In this document: piece by piece, positions 18,255 to 27,282 of the stretch
How the letters are laid out: each line of letters begins with the position of its first letter
Numbering within the stretch: the stretch's first letter is position 1
Origin: a virus
Virus record (IMG/VR): IMGVR_UViG_3300042522_000589
Span: 1-35,880 of that record
Direction: 5' to 3' (one strand)
DNA length: 35,880 nt
Position numbers and translations under genes: made by a program
The notes under the pieces: generated by a model
Told to the model about the DNA's origin: nothing
Database searches by the model: none
The model's input: only the letters and a program-made list of their open reading frames with translations

Positions 18255-19750
18255 GATTTGCGCCCCTCAAGCTCGGCAACCCGCGCGCGCAGGTGCCGCA
18301 TTTCTTCCCACAGGATCGGAATCATCTGGTCGGGGCGGATGGCCAACGTGCCATCCTCGGCTTTCACAAAGCCGCCGAAGTCACGCCCCGCGCGCTTTGC
18401 GATGGTGCCCACGTCCTCAGCGCTGAAGCCCCAATGCGTGCGCTTGCCCGGCACCGGGTTGCCGTCCGCATCCTTGCCGCCTTCGATCCAGCGGAACGTA
18501 ATGGGTTTGATGGCGTCGATGATCTCCCCGACAGGCACGTCCGAAAGCGTCTCAATGTCGGTTTTCTCGCGCGGATCCGAGGTCTGGATTGTGCCGTTGA
18601 CCGCCCAAACCGCCGTCCAGCGAGATCCGGAGACGCCAAGGCTCATCGTGTTGTCCGTCTCCGACACGAAGCCAACCGACGCCGTGGCGATCACGTAGGG
18701 CGATGCGGAAGCGCCGAGCATAAGGCTATCAGACGACGACGTTTTCAGAACGTCAAAGTTTGCGCTGTCTGCCGCGTTGCGCGCCACGATCCGGGCTTGG
18801 CTGTCTAGACGAATTGCGCCAGAGGCGAACGAACCGCTGTAGAAATCCACACCGTAGCCCGTGTGATTGCCTTGAAGGTCAATTGACGTGGCGCTGTTGG
18901 TGTAGTCGGCAATCGTGGTCAGGCGCACGGACTGCGCGGCGAAGATAAGCCCCTGATTCCACATCGGGGATACGAGGTCGCTTAAGTTCCCCAGCACCGC
19001 TACGGCAGCCGTTGCGCGGTTGGTGCTGATGCCGCTGATCTGCATCCCGAACACCGCAGGCTGCGCCGGGAAGCCGCCCGCGTCGCCAAAGTGGGTGCCG
19101 CTGTTGTTGGCTAGATCAAACTCGGCAATTTGCGCCCCGCCGATGGTGCAAGCGCCGGAGTTGATCAGCAACAGGGGATTAAAAGCCCAAACGTTGCCGC
19201 TGCCGGAATCCGCCTGAATGGCCGCGTAGAGCGCCACCTTGTTTTTGGCCGTTGGCACCGTTGCCGCCGCGCCCGTGTTCGACACGAAGTTGACCGCAAG
19301 CGAAAACTCGTCTTCCGTGCTGCTGGTCGTCGTGCCGCTGATTGAGTTGAACGACAGCAGCGACGGGTTACCGATCGGCAGGATCGTTTCAGCCGCAACC
19401 GATGACGTGGAGGTGAACGCCGGCACCGTCAGGCGCCCGGTCATGGTGTCGCCGCTCTTGGCCACCGCGCCGAGAACCGAAAGGGTGGCTACACCAGTCT
19501 CTTGGTCCCACGCCTGATTGCCCAGCGAGTCCGTCACCACCTGCCGATACAGCCCATCGCCGTAGATGACCGCGCGCCCGGCCGCGTCCAGCACGATCGG
19601 ATTGCTGTTCACAATCGTGCCAGACTGATCCTGATAGGTGTTCTTCGGCGTGCTGGTGCCGGGCACGAAATGATAGACGTAACCCCCCGCCAACGGATTG
19701 CCGCTGGCGTCAATGAATTGGGTTTCGCCGTTGGGAAGCGGTAGGGCCAT
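18251..19750 (-). CDS. Tailspike/fibre with P22-type head-binding N-terminus and S74 autocleaving chaperone
   Basis: Residues 1-85 (TQFIDASGNPLAGGYVYHFV, then KNTYQDQSGTIVNSNPIVLD and GRAVIYGDGLYRQVV) match the virion-attachment domain seen on many podovirus spikes. A long beta-rich middle follows. From about 385 the C-terminus is an intramolecular chaperone of the peptidase S74 type: TSDPREKTDIETL with Ser391 as expected cleavage nucleophile, then HWGFSAEDVGTIA and a final coiled-coil (MRHLRARVAELEG). S74 domains trimerise the fibre and then cut themselves off. Located where P22 has gene 9. Confidence 0.85.
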   Translation of the reverse strand: MALPLPNGETQFIDASGNPLAGGYVYHFVPGTSTPKNTYQDQSGTIVNSNPIVLDAAGRAVIYGDGLYRQVVTDSLGNQAWDQETGVATLSVLGAVAKSGDTMTGRLTVPAFTSTSSVAAETILPIGNPSLLSFNSISGTTTSSTEDEFSLAVNFVSNTGAAATVPTAKNKVALYAAIQADSGSGNVWAFNPLLLINSGACTIGGAQIAEFDLANNSGTHFGDAGGFPAQPAVFGMQISGISTNRATAAVAVLGNLSDLVSPMWNQGLIFAAQSVRLTTIADYTNSATSIDLQGNHTGYGVDFYSGSFASGAIRLDSQARIVARNAADSANFDVLKTSSSDSLMLGASASPYVIATASVGFVSETDNTMSLGVSGSRWTAVWAVNGTIQTSDPREKTDIETLSDVPVGEIIDAIKPITFRWIEGGKDADGNPVPGKRTHWGFSAEDVGTIAKRAGRDFGGFVKAEDGTLAIRPDQMIPILWEEMRHLRARVAELEGRKS

Positions 19751-19774
19751 GCGGGGAGGCTCCAGGAGGACGGT

Positions 19775-20059
19775 ATGGCGTGGTTGATCGGCCTAGCGTT
19801 GACGGCTGGGCTTCTCTGGCTTTGTTCGAAAGGGCATGGCATCGGCCGCGTCGCCGCGTGGCTCGCGTTTACGGGCGTCGGATGCTTTGCGTGGGCAATG
19901 AACCTAGAAGCGCAGTTCGGACGCATCCCGGCGGATGGCCGGGCGGAAGGCGGTTATCTCGTGATTGCCGGGCTGGCGTGGGTGCTGGCCAGCGTGCCGG
20001 GGTGGTTATTGCGGAGGCGGGCGGAGGCGGCCCTCGCCAAAATTGAAGGCGCGGTCTAG
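19775..20059 (+). CDS. Rightward membrane protein in the late cluster (moron candidate)
   Basis: The 94-residue protein has three hydrophobic segments: WLIGLALTAGLLWLC (3-17), VAAWLAFTGVGCFAWAM (26-42) and LVIAGLAWVLASVPGWLL (62-79), followed by a basic tail (RRRAEAALAK). It is predicted to be an inner-membrane protein. AGGAGG five bases before the ATG is a very good ribosome-binding site. It is the only rightward gene among the late genes, starts 24 bp from the divergent spike gene and overlaps the end of the 799-residue ejection-protein gene tail-to-tail by 54 bp. Its place matches the immI/sieA position of P22, so superinfection exclusion is a reasonable guess. Any promoter would lie inside the spike gene. 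Confidence 0.65.
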   Translation: MAWLIGLALTAGLLWLCSKGHGIGRVAAWLAFTGVGCFAWAMNLEAQFGRIPADGRAEGGYLVIAGLAWVLASVPGWLLRRRAEAALAKIEGAV

Positions 20060-22405
20060 CCCCTTTGCTAGTTTGTTTTGTTCGGACGCTGCTTTGATGC
20101 CGCTGAAGACAAGCGAAGCGCCGGGAACGCCAGACGCCAGCATACCAACCCCTTCGACTAACCCGCGCCCGCCAACGTTTTTGACGTAATCCATAAACAA
20201 CGGCATGCTGTCCGATCCACGCGCCTTGGCCAAATCTTCCGCCGAAGCCACGGAACGAAGATCATCACGCAAGCGCCAAAGCATCTCCATCTTCTCAGGG
20301 GAAATGGATTGCGCCCCGTTGGGATACGATGCGTTGCGGTCGTTCACGATGCTATCCATCATCCTTTGCACGCCAGGCACCGTCAGGTTGCGGTTGCGCA
20401 TGGCGTCGTTGGACGCTTCGATGAGGTATTTCATTTCATCAATTGGTTTTGAAGCCTCTCGATATTTGGCCAAATAGTCTGCAAACCCGGAAGCCGCCGA
20501 CTCGATTTGCTTATCCAGCACGTCGCGAATTTGGATCAATTCGCTTTTTGCAAGCTTTGCATACTGGCTTTCTTGAGTCTGCTTGCCTTCCAGCAAAGAA
20601 TTGATTTCTTTGCGGACGCCGTAAAGCTGCTGCGGGTCGGTAAACGGCTTGCCTGTCCTTTTGTCCGTCATCCTATCAACCACATGCTGCACAGACTTTT
20701 CAACCGCGCTTTGACGCCCAGAGGGGCTGTCTAGGATTTCTTGCGCTTTGGTGAAAATTGGCGTCGTGTCGGCTTCACCCGCGTTGCGCCACACATTGGG
20801 CAAATCTCGCTCAATGATGGTGTCGCGCTGCTGCATCATGCGCTCAAGGATGTTGGGATTCCCTGCCGTATCCTTGAGAAACTCCATGCGGATTTCGTTG
20901 TTTTTCCGCTTGGCTTCTTTGAATCGAGCCCCTTGCTGCGCTTCCATCAACTTTTCGTTGCGCGCAATATTGGGGTCCTGCATGATTTCCGCTTCAGTGC
21001 GGATGATGCCGGGAATGTATTCGTTGAAATCCGGCCCCATTGGATGGGGTTCCGTCAGCTTTTCAGATTCCGCCGCCCATCGCGCATTGTTGCTTTCGCG
21101 CGCGGACATGCTCGCTTCAGCATCCGTCGCCGCCGCAGCGCCAGCCGAACGGCGCCCGCCCATCGCCGCGTCATCGGCCGCCGGGGCCATGGTCGCGCCG
21201 GGCGGCAGGAACTCAGGGGGGGCGACAGGAGCCGTAGGGGCGGCCGCCGGAGGCCGCTGCACACCCGGCGGCATAAATTCCGGCGCGGGGTTGGCAGGCG
21301 CCGAATCCGCACGCATGTAGATCCGCGGCTTGTCAGGCAATGGCACGTATTCAGGCGCGGCAGGCGCAAGGCGGTTGGGTTGCCGTGGCGCACCGCCGGG
21401 GAGCGCGCCCATGAACGCATCCGGCATGGCGGCAAGATCGCGCCCAAGCTGCGGTTGGTCGATTTCCGCACCCGCCTGCGCAACGCCAGCCTGCGCACCC
21501 CGGAACAAGCCACCAGCCAACCGCAACGCCAACTCACCACCCGTCGCAAGCGGGTCGATAACCAACTTGTTCGCGCGCTGTAGCAGGGTTCCGCCGCCGG
21601 CTGCCGGGGGATAGACGCCCAACCCCTCCATGACCGGCGTGACAAGCGGCGGCATGGGCTGCGATCCCTCGCGAAACCCCTGCGCGGCGGCGGAACCGAT
21701 ATTGCCGGCGCTGGCCGCGATATCGCCAACGGTCGTGCCCGTCTCCACGGCAGTAGACGAACGCGTGCCGAGATCCGCGCGGCGCCGGAAGGCTTGGCCG
21801 CGATCCGGCATAACGGGGTTGTCGGGGTCGCCCTGCTGGCGCTTGTCCGTAGGCGCGGGCTTATCTTCCGTAATCGGCGCGATGGCTTTCAGAAAATCAT
21901 CATCGCTGATGGTCGCGCCGGGCGCAGTTGTGGCGGGCTTCGCGCCGCCGCCGATGGCTTTCAGAAAGTCATCATCTGACATGACACCGGAAGCGCGACG
22001 ATCTGCCACAGGGCCTAACCTCTCGAAATGCGCTTTGACGGCAGGCACGTATTTAAGCGTTTCGTCAGGTAGCGCGCCGCCCTTAAGGAAAGCGTCAACC
22101 CGCCCCGGCCCTGCGTTGTAAGCCGCTAGTGCAATTTCGGGGTGCTTGTAACGATCCAGCATCTGCGACAGGTATTTGGCGCCGCCGTAGATGGACTGTT
22201 CGGCGTTCGTCAGGTCGGTTACGCCGAGGTCTTTCGCGGTGCCCGGCATAAGCTGCATGACGCCAACGGCGCCGGCCCGGCTGCGAGCGTTCGGGTTGCC
22301 GCCGCTTTCCTGCGTGGCCACCGCGCGCAACAGGCGCGGGTCAACGTTCCATTCGCGGGCTGCCGCTTCGAAAATTGGCCCGTGGCTATCGACCGACAAG
22401 GCCAT
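20006..22405 (-). CDS. Ejection protein with lytic transglycosylase domain (gp16-like position)
   Basis: The 799-residue protein starts with an SLT-type lysozyme-like domain (about 8-110): Glu33 in TQESGGNPNA, GVMQLMPGTA (48-57) and AYNAGP (95-100). This domain cuts glycan strands so DNA can cross the cell wall. Two copies of SDDDFLKAI (143-151 and 167-175) follow, then Pro/Ala-rich linkers with two PEF(M/L)PPG motifs, and a long helical C-terminal half. Such a design is that of an internal virion protein ejected with the DNA, in the slot of P22 gp16. It overlaps the 458-residue gene by 20 bp. Confidence 0.85.
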   Translation of the reverse strand: MALSVDSHGPIFEAAAREWNVDPRLLRAVATQESGGNPNARSRAGAVGVMQLMPGTAKDLGVTDLTNAEQSIYGGAKYLSQMLDRYKHPEIALAAYNAGPGRVDAFLKGGALPDETLKYVPAVKAHFERLGPVADRRASGVMSDDDFLKAIGGGAKPATTAPGATISDDDFLKAIAPITEDKPAPTDKRQQGDPDNPVMPDRGQAFRRRADLGTRSSTAVETGTTVGDIAASAGNIGSAAAQGFREGSQPMPPLVTPVMEGLGVYPPAAGGGTLLQRANKLVIDPLATGGELALRLAGGLFRGAQAGVAQAGAEIDQPQLGRDLAAMPDAFMGALPGGAPRQPNRLAPAAPEYVPLPDKPRIYMRADSAPANPAPEFMPPGVQRPPAAAPTAPVAPPEFLPPGATMAPAADDAAMGGRRSAGAAAATDAEASMSARESNNARWAAESEKLTEPHPMGPDFNEYIPGIIRTEAEIMQDPNIARNEKLMEAQQGARFKEAKRKNNEIRMEFLKDTAGNPNILERMMQQRDTIIERDLPNVWRNAGEADTTPIFTKAQEILDSPSGRQSAVEKSVQHVVDRMTDKRTGKPFTDPQQLYGVRKEINSLLEGKQTQESQYAKLAKSELIQIRDVLDKQIESAASGFADYLAKYREASKPIDEMKYLIEASNDAMRNRNLTVPGVQRMMDSIVNDRNASYPNGAQSISPEKMEMLWRLRDDLRSVASAEDLAKARGSDSMPLFMDYVKNVGGRGLVEGVGMLASGVPGASLVFSGIKAASEQNKLAKGLDRAFNFGEGRLRPPPQ

Positions 22406-23762
22406 TTTCCTTAGCCCAAGTCCAAGCCTTTTTGATGGCTGCGTTGTCGGCTTTGTTCAGGTTCTCGAAGAACGTCCGTTGCTGTTCCCCAGTCATCCGC
22501 AGCATCTGGAATACGCGCGGGTCAAGGTTTTTTGCCTGCTGCTCAAAGCCGGCTTGGTCCGCCTTGTCCGGCCATTGCGCCGCCAGCGTGGCGCGGGCCT
22601 TGTTGTAGTCGGCGTTGCCGCGAAGCTGGCTGAGGATCAAGCGCGCGCCTTCTGGCGTGAGGGTGCTTCCGGGGTTAGCGGATTGGGTCACAGCAAGCCG
22701 CGCATCCGATCCGGCGCCCTGTGCGTCGGCAATTTGTGCCGCCAACTTGTCAAAAGACTCGTTCGCCGCCACCGACTTTTCATCAATGCCGAACGCCCGC
22801 GCCACAGGCGCAGCAAACCGCAACGTCGCCTTCTGGAAGTTCTTGATGCGGTCCTGCCCGGTGCCCGAAGCGAACTGCGCAATCTCGGTTTCCATGTTGC
22901 CCAAGATGGCGTCTTGCGCTTGTGCGGCAACGCCTTGGTCCGCAATCTGGCTGAAGCGTGCGGCCCCCTGTGCGCCCGTGGCCGCCTGTGCCGCAGACTG
23001 CGCCGGGCCAAGGCCGGTCGTAACTTGTCCGGTTGGCGACGCCAACGGAGGCGCGGCAGGGTTTGCGGGGTTGCGCAGCGCAGGCGGCAAGCGCCCATCC
23101 CCAAGCGGAGAACCCGCCGCAGGGCCAGCGAGGTTTGAGGGCGTGACGGCGCCAAGCGGCAGCGTTGTGGGGGCGCCACCGGGGCCGGGGGGGCCGGGGA
23201 CGCGCGAGGCAAGTTCGCTGCGGCTAAGGAATTGCGGCACACCCTGCCCCGCTGGCGTGAAACCGCCGCCCATCATAGGATCACGAACAATCCCAGGCTG
23301 CACCGTCTGGTTGTCCGACATGACGCCCGGTTGGCCATAGATGCGGGACAGCGCCGTGTTTGGATCAATCCCCATCAACGCGAACTGCTGCACGCGGCCC
23401 ATCAAATCCTGTGGGGTTTTCGTCGCCGCGATGCCTTGGTAAAGCTGATCAGCCGTGCCTTTATCAAGCGTGCCGTTGGCCACCGCAGAGCCAATGCCGA
23501 CGTACAGCGCTTCCACGACGCGCGATGCACTCGCCGGGTTCTGCGGGTCGTATTCCTTAAGCGCCGGGATGGCGATGCCGCCAAGCGCACGCATGCGGGT
23601 TGCCGCGAGCGCCTGTTGCTGCGTCTCTAGCGACTGGCCTAGCAGCTTGTTTTGCGCAAAGGCATTGGCGATACCCGCCACCTGACCAACCTGCTGCAAC
23701 GGATTGGGAGGCGCGGCAACGCCAGTGCCGGCTTGCAGGGCGATGCTGGGGTCAAGTGCCAT
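22386..23762 (-). CDS. Internal/ejection protein (gp20-like position)
   Basis: ATG 23762 overlaps the previous TAA by one base (TAATG) and gives 458 residues; an upstream GTG at 23771 is less likely. The N-terminus (about 1-110) is Ala/Gln-rich and helical (NAFAQNKLLGQSLETQQQAL). The middle (about 150-250) is a Gly/Pro-rich disordered stretch with PGPPGPGGAPTTLPLG. The C-terminal half is helical with ARLILSQLRGNADYNKARAT. Size and place, between the DNA-transfer-like protein and the transglycosylase, match the P22 gp20 slot, though sequence similarity cannot be shown here. Probably packed in the head and ejected. Confidence 0.7.
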   Translation of the reverse strand: MALDPSIALQAGTGVAAPPNPLQQVGQVAGIANAFAQNKLLGQSLETQQQALAATRMRALGGIAIPALKEYDPQNPASASRVVEALYVGIGSAVANGTLDKGTADQLYQGIAATKTPQDLMGRVQQFALMGIDPNTALSRIYGQPGVMSDNQTVQPGIVRDPMMGGGFTPAGQGVPQFLSRSELASRVPGPPGPGGAPTTLPLGAVTPSNLAGPAAGSPLGDGRLPPALRNPANPAAPPLASPTGQVTTGLGPAQSAAQAATGAQGAARFSQIADQGVAAQAQDAILGNMETEIAQFASGTGQDRIKNFQKATLRFAAPVARAFGIDEKSVAANESFDKLAAQIADAQGAGSDARLAVTQSANPGSTLTPEGARLILSQLRGNADYNKARATLAAQWPDKADQAGFEQQAKNLDPRVFQMLRMTGEQQRTFFENLNKADNAAIKKAWTWAKENGLVGR

Positions 23763-24475
23763 TACCGCCACGCCCCCAGCTTATTGAGCATCGAATACGT
23801 CTGATACAGGTTCGCTGCGTTGTTGATGCCGCCCACAATCGCATTCGTGCTGCCAATCGTGCCCGCCGCCGAAGCGTTCGCGCCGGAAGTCAAGTTATTT
23901 CCGGCATTCTGCGCCGCCTGCACACCGAGTTGCCCGGTGTTCCCCGCAGCATTGGCGCCAACCTTCGTCAACTCAAGCAGCTTGTTGTAGGCGTTCGTCT
24001 TGTTCAGTTGGTCAATGTCAAACTGCGTTTTGTAGGTGCTATCCGCCAACCCCGTTGCGAAATTGGCCGCCCCCTTGAGCGCCGCGCCGCTGATGCCAAG
24101 CCCCTTCGCCGCCGCTGCGTTCTGAACCGATTTGAGCCCCTGATCGCGGGTGAACTGGTAGCCGGGCGTTGCCTCTAGCGTGGCCTGGTTCGGGGTAAAC
24201 GGTGCCGTCAGTTCCTTCAGGCGGTTGATGATCTCATCGCCGCCTTTGGTCCCATACGCGCGGTATGGCGCCAGGTCTTCGCGGGTCTGGCCGAACTGCT
24301 GCATCTGCAATTCGGCAGCATTTCGCGCCGCAGCGGCTTGCGTGTCGGCAGCATCGCGCGCTGCGCCGGAGGACACCAGCCCACCGACAAGCGACACGCC
24401 GCCGCTGACAAGCGCGGAGATGGGGTCAAATACCGCCGTCTCGTAGAAACTGGCAGGACCGGCGCTAAACTTCAT
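23762..24475 (-). CDS. DNA transfer/ejection protein (gp7-like position)
   Basis: The 237-residue protein has a Gly/Ala-rich N-terminal amphipathic segment (ISALVSGGVSLVGGLVSSGA, about 19-38), then a helical Ala/Gln-rich region. The motif ATPGYQFTRDQGLKSVQNAA follows, with GISGAALKGAANFATGLADS next, seen in many podovirus DNA-transfer proteins, and an Ala/Gly/Asn-rich C-terminus. Family members are carried in the virion and form part of the channel for genome delivery. It overlaps the upstream acyltransferase-like gene by 11 bp. Confidence 0.8.
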   Translation of the reverse strand: MKFSAGPASFYETAVFDPISALVSGGVSLVGGLVSSGAARDAADTQAAAARNAAELQMQQFGQTREDLAPYRAYGTKGGDEIINRLKELTAPFTPNQATLEATPGYQFTRDQGLKSVQNAAAAKGLGISGAALKGAANFATGLADSTYKTQFDIDQLNKTNAYNKLLELTKVGANAAGNTGQLGVQAAQNAGNNLTSGANASAAGTIGSTNAIVGGINNAANLYQTYSMLNKLGAWR

Positions 24476-24908
24476 TCCACCGCTCCACCGGAATCAGGAC
24501 ACGCCCCGCACGCTCCACAGGCTGGCCCAGCGCAAAACCCAGCCACCGCAGCCACCGCAGCGACTTGCCGTATTCAACGGCAACCATCGTCTTGAGGCAG
24601 ACAAACATTTGCAGCATCAAACCGACCTGGCGCCGGGTTTCGCGGAGGTAGAACTTCTTGGCCCGCTCAACTTGCGGCGTAGCCATCATCCAAACCTTGC
24701 CGATCACATGATCGTCATCGGGGATCACGCCACCCACGAAAGCCGGCACGCCATCAACCACGCCCGCGAACGTGTGAACTGATTGCGAAATGGCATGATC
24801 CAGCACGCGCCGCCCGCCCACCCGCTCCAAGTCCGCGCGCTCCGCCTCGCCCATGGCAGCGAGGAACGCAGACAACAGGCCGGGCGTGATGGGTTCAACC
24901 GTCGTCAC
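24465..24908 (-). CDS. GNAT/DUF2833-like acyltransferase-fold protein
   Basis: GTG 24908 makes a four-base overlap with the preceding stop (GTGA) and gives 147 residues; the longer frame to 25001 would cover a structural gene. The pattern HTFAGVVDGVPAFVGGVIPD, then VWMMATPQVERAKKFYLRET and LRWLRWLGFALGQPV is that of GNAT-like proteins found in podovirus morphogenesis regions (DUF2833/gp13-like). The final helix-strand resembles the part of GNAT enzymes near acetyl-CoA. Whether it is catalytic is unclear, as the usual Q/RxxGxG/A loop is not obvious. It occupies the P22 gp14 slot. Confidence 0.65.
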   Translation of the reverse strand: MTTVEPITPGLLSAFLAAMGEAERADLERVGGRRVLDHAISQSVHTFAGVVDGVPAFVGGVIPDDDHVIGKVWMMATPQVERAKKFYLRETRRQVGLMLQMFVCLKTMVAVEYGKSLRWLRWLGFALGQPVERAGRVLIPVERWNEV

Positions 24909-25240
24909 GAGGTAAACCCGGAAGCCGCGATGTTGACCACCGCAGCCGTTGACGCCAACGCCTGCAAAGTCTCGCCCGGTGCCAGCACAAGGTTTGCACA
25001 TTCCGGCGCAACGTAGGCTTGGCCGGCGGACAAACTGTATGCGCTGATAATCCGGTTGCCCGTGGTGGCGCTGCCACCACTTGGCACGCGATGCACCGTG
25101 ATCGTGCGAGCCGCCACGTCCGTATTCGTGAAAATCACGGCTTTGATAATCACGGTCGTGTTTGCCGCTGCGGTCACGTAGGCAGCCGCCGAAGCGGTCA
25201 ACGTGCCGGCGCCAAGGTTTGCGGGAGCAATTGTCGCCAT
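24905..25240 (-). CDS. Beta-rich small virion protein
   Basis: This 111-residue protein (MATIAPANLGAGTLTASAAA onward) has clear alternating strands (TTVIIKAVIFTNTDVAARTI, then NRIISAYSLSAGQAYVAPEC and LVLAPGETLQALASTAAVVN), a pattern typical of jelly-roll neck or decoration proteins. It is coupled to the acyltransferase-like gene by a GTGA overlap and lies 3 bp after the repeat-containing gene. Its fold-level look resembles the 15862-16206 protein. Virion role inferred from context. Confidence 0.7.
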   Translation of the reverse strand: MATIAPANLGAGTLTASAAAYVTAAANTTVIIKAVIFTNTDVAARTITVHRVPSGGSATTGNRIISAYSLSAGQAYVAPECANLVLAPGETLQALASTAAVVNIAASGFTS

Positions 25241-25243
25241 GTG

Positions 25244-25756
25244 TCAGGCCACCATCAGTGAAATCATCATCGGGTCATTCTCAGGCACGCGCGGGATATC
25301 GCCGGCTGATACCGCCTGCCAGACGGCGCTTTCCGTTGACGGGACCGCAGCCACGTCACCCAGCGCCGCACCTAGCCATGCGGCAGGTTCCGGGTTGGAT
25401 GCTGGTACCACGTCACCCAGCGCCGCACCCAGCCACGCGGGAGCCTCGGGGTTTGCTGGCGGCACCACGTCGCCTAGCGCCGCACCTAGCCACGCGGGAG
25501 CCTCGGGGTTCGCTGGTGTCATTACGTCGCCCAGCACCGCGCCCAGCCACGCGGCGGGCTCCGGGTTCGCGGCTGGCGTCACGTCAGACATTTTCAACGT
25601 TTCAACCACGTCATCGATGGTTGACGTAGCCGGCGCGCCGCCGGTTCGTTCCCAAATCGAGTAAAAGAACCGATACCACGCTGGCGTCATCACGCCGCTT
25701 CGCGGGTCCACGAACGCGGTCATGCGTTGCGGGACGCCTTGCCCTACGCCGCTCAC
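25244..25756 (-). CDS. Repeat-containing tail/neck protein
   Basis: The 170-residue protein starts with a short domain (FVDPRSGVMTPAWYRFFYSI, 15-34) common to small phage tail proteins of alphaproteobacterial phages. Five tandem 19-residue repeats follow (60-78, 79-97, 98-116, 117-135 and a diverged fifth at 136-154) with consensus xxPANPEAPAWLGAALGDV, then a 16-residue end. It follows the gp10-like gene with an ATGA overlap, the place of the P22 tail needle gp26. A rod-like needle or linker made of repeats is possible, but the repeats are not heptad coiled-coils. Confidence 0.75.
   Translation of the reverse strand: MSGVGQGVPQRMTAFVDPRSGVMTPAWYRFFYSIWERTGGAPATSTIDDVVETLKMSDVTPAANPEPAAWLGAVLGDVMTPANPEAPAWLGAALGDVVPPANPEAPAWLGAALGDVVPASNPEPAAWLGAALGDVAAVPSTESAVWQAVSAGDIPRVPENDPMMISLMVA
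25295..25579. repeat. Five 57-bp tandem coding repeats
   Basis: The DNA repeats in 57-bp units corresponding to the 19-residue protein repeats of the gene at 25244-25756. Inner units are nearly identical (for example the two copies of GCCACGCGGGAGCCTCGGGG), while the last unit is diverged. The length is in frame, so unequal recombination would change protein length without breaking the gene. Confidence 0.85.
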
Positions 25757-27282
25757 TGCTCCGCCTCCGCCATTACAAAAGCCCCGTTCAACGCCGTGCG
25801 AACCGGCGCCGACCAGAACACCTCAAACACCCGATCCCGCGCCATCCCAAGCCGCTGATAGTGGATGGACTTGTAGAACTCGCCGGTTGCGCCAAAGTCG
25901 TCTTCAATCGGGTTCGACCACGTTTGCCCGCGCGTGTCGGAATACCGCAGATACAGCTTGGACGGCGCCACGTAGGACAACCCGTCATCCGCGCCGAGGA
26001 ACACCGGGATTACGTCAGGCCCCAGCGCCGTATCCGCCACCACATCGGGACCAATCGCCGGGCCGCTTGGCACCGCAACGGTTGAGCCCACGTCGCGCCC
26101 AACTTCCATATCAACCAAGAACTGCTTGTAGAACACGCGCCCGCCTTCATGGCCCATGTGCGGGAAGCCCCGGCGGCGCAGGATCGGCGCGCCGTTGTCG
26201 GTGTAGAGGTTCAGGTCATACGCATACAGTTGACCCGTCTGCCAATCCTGCACCACGGTTTCGTTGTAAGCGTAGGCATGGGCAATCGCCCGGTGCCGAT
26301 GTTCTCGCCCGTCTCCGTCAAGCCACATGCGCTCGTGCCACTGGCCGGAGACGATATCGAGACACCACGTCTTGTCGGCCGTGGGAAACGTCACTTGGTA
26401 GAACTGGTGGCCTTCCTGCTGGTAGGTAAAGCCAATCGCATCCGCAACGGTTGAGTATCCCGCCAGCGCCGTTTCGATGGCGTGAGTTGATACCCTCTTG
26501 GACTGGTAGCCTTGGCCGGTCACGATGACGCGCCCGCCCTGCTGATCCTCAGACACCCAGAACAAAGCATCGCCCATCTGCGCCACGCTGTATTTCGCCG
26601 CGCACCCGTGCTGGATAAACACGCCGTTCATGATCTCATACGGGAAGTTGGCCGCGGCGCTGTTGATCCAGACTTCCGAGGTCCGCTCGCCCAACAACCA
26701 GATTTCCCGATGCACGACAGCCGCCGTTGACAGCAAATCCGACGCGCCAATCTTAGTGGCGAACCAGAGCGGGTCAAAGGTCGTCGCGTTGCTATCCCCA
26801 ACGTAGAATTGGCCCGTGTTGGGCTTGGAGAACACAAAATAGGTGTCCACAAAATCCACGCGGGGCGAGCCGTAGAACGACGGGTCAGCCACCGCCGCGA
26901 AAGCGTTTGTCGCCAGTTGCACCGTGTAGCCGCTGCCTTCGCCACCAACGACAAAGAGCGTCGTCTGATTATCGGCCATGCCCACAGGCACCGTAAAGTC
27001 ACCCGTCATCGTGCCTACGGAGGTCCATTCCCATGCGCTGTTGACGGTGTAGAGCGTGCGGCCAACGACGGCATACAGCGCGCCGTTGCTGGCCCTGTAG
27101 AGCCCCCTGCCCTGCCCCGCCGTAGGTGGCGACGACAGCGCCCGCAAGCCCGGCGTGGGATAGTAGGTGAACGGCATAGGCGCGTCTTCGGGGTTATTTT
27201 CCGCGTAGAGGTTGACGCTGCGCTGGCACGACGCGATGACGCTTCGGGCAACGTAGGCGCCGGTTTTTAGGGCTACGCGCAT
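25753..27282 (-). CDS. Packaged-DNA stabilisation protein, P22 gp10-like
   Basis: This 509-residue protein (P22 gp10: 472) is beta-propeller-like. The N-terminal part has [20 protein letters not shown] and [20 protein letters not shown], a signature of gp10-type hub proteins. Repeated blades follow, with [40 protein letters not shown] and [14 protein letters not shown], then the C-terminal [20 protein letters not shown]. It would close the portal below gp4 and hold the packaged DNA. It overlaps the HNH gene by 10 bp and the repeat protein by four. Confidence 0.85.
   Translation of the reverse strand: MRVALKTGAYVARSVIASCQRSVNLYAENNPEDAPMPFTYYPTPGLRALSSPPTAGQGRGLYRASNGALYAVVGRTLYTVNSAWEWTSVGTMTGDFTVPVGMADNQTTLFVVGGEGSGYTVQLATNAFAAVADPSFYGSPRVDFVDTYFVFSKPNTGQFYVGDSNATTFDPLWFATKIGASDLLSTAAVVHREIWLLGERTSEVWINSAAANFPYEIMNGVFIQHGCAAKYSVAQMGDALFWVSEDQQGGRVIVTGQGYQSKRVSTHAIETALAGYSTVADAIGFTYQQEGHQFYQVTFPTADKTWCLDIVSGQWHERMWLDGDGREHRHRAIAHAYAYNETVVQDWQTGQLYAYDLNLYTDNGAPILRRRGFPHMGHEGGRVFYKQFLVDMEVGRDVGSTVAVPSGPAIGPDVVADTALGPDVIPVFLGADDGLSYVAPSKLYLRYSDTRGQTWSNPIEDDFGATGEFYKSIHYQRLGMARDRVFEVFWSAPVRTALNGAFVMAEAEQ

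Noticed and set aside
20741-21583. 280-codon rightward frame in the ejection-protein gene
   Set aside because: Arg/Gly-rich antisense shadow of the 799-residue protein; no motif or Shine-Dalgarno.
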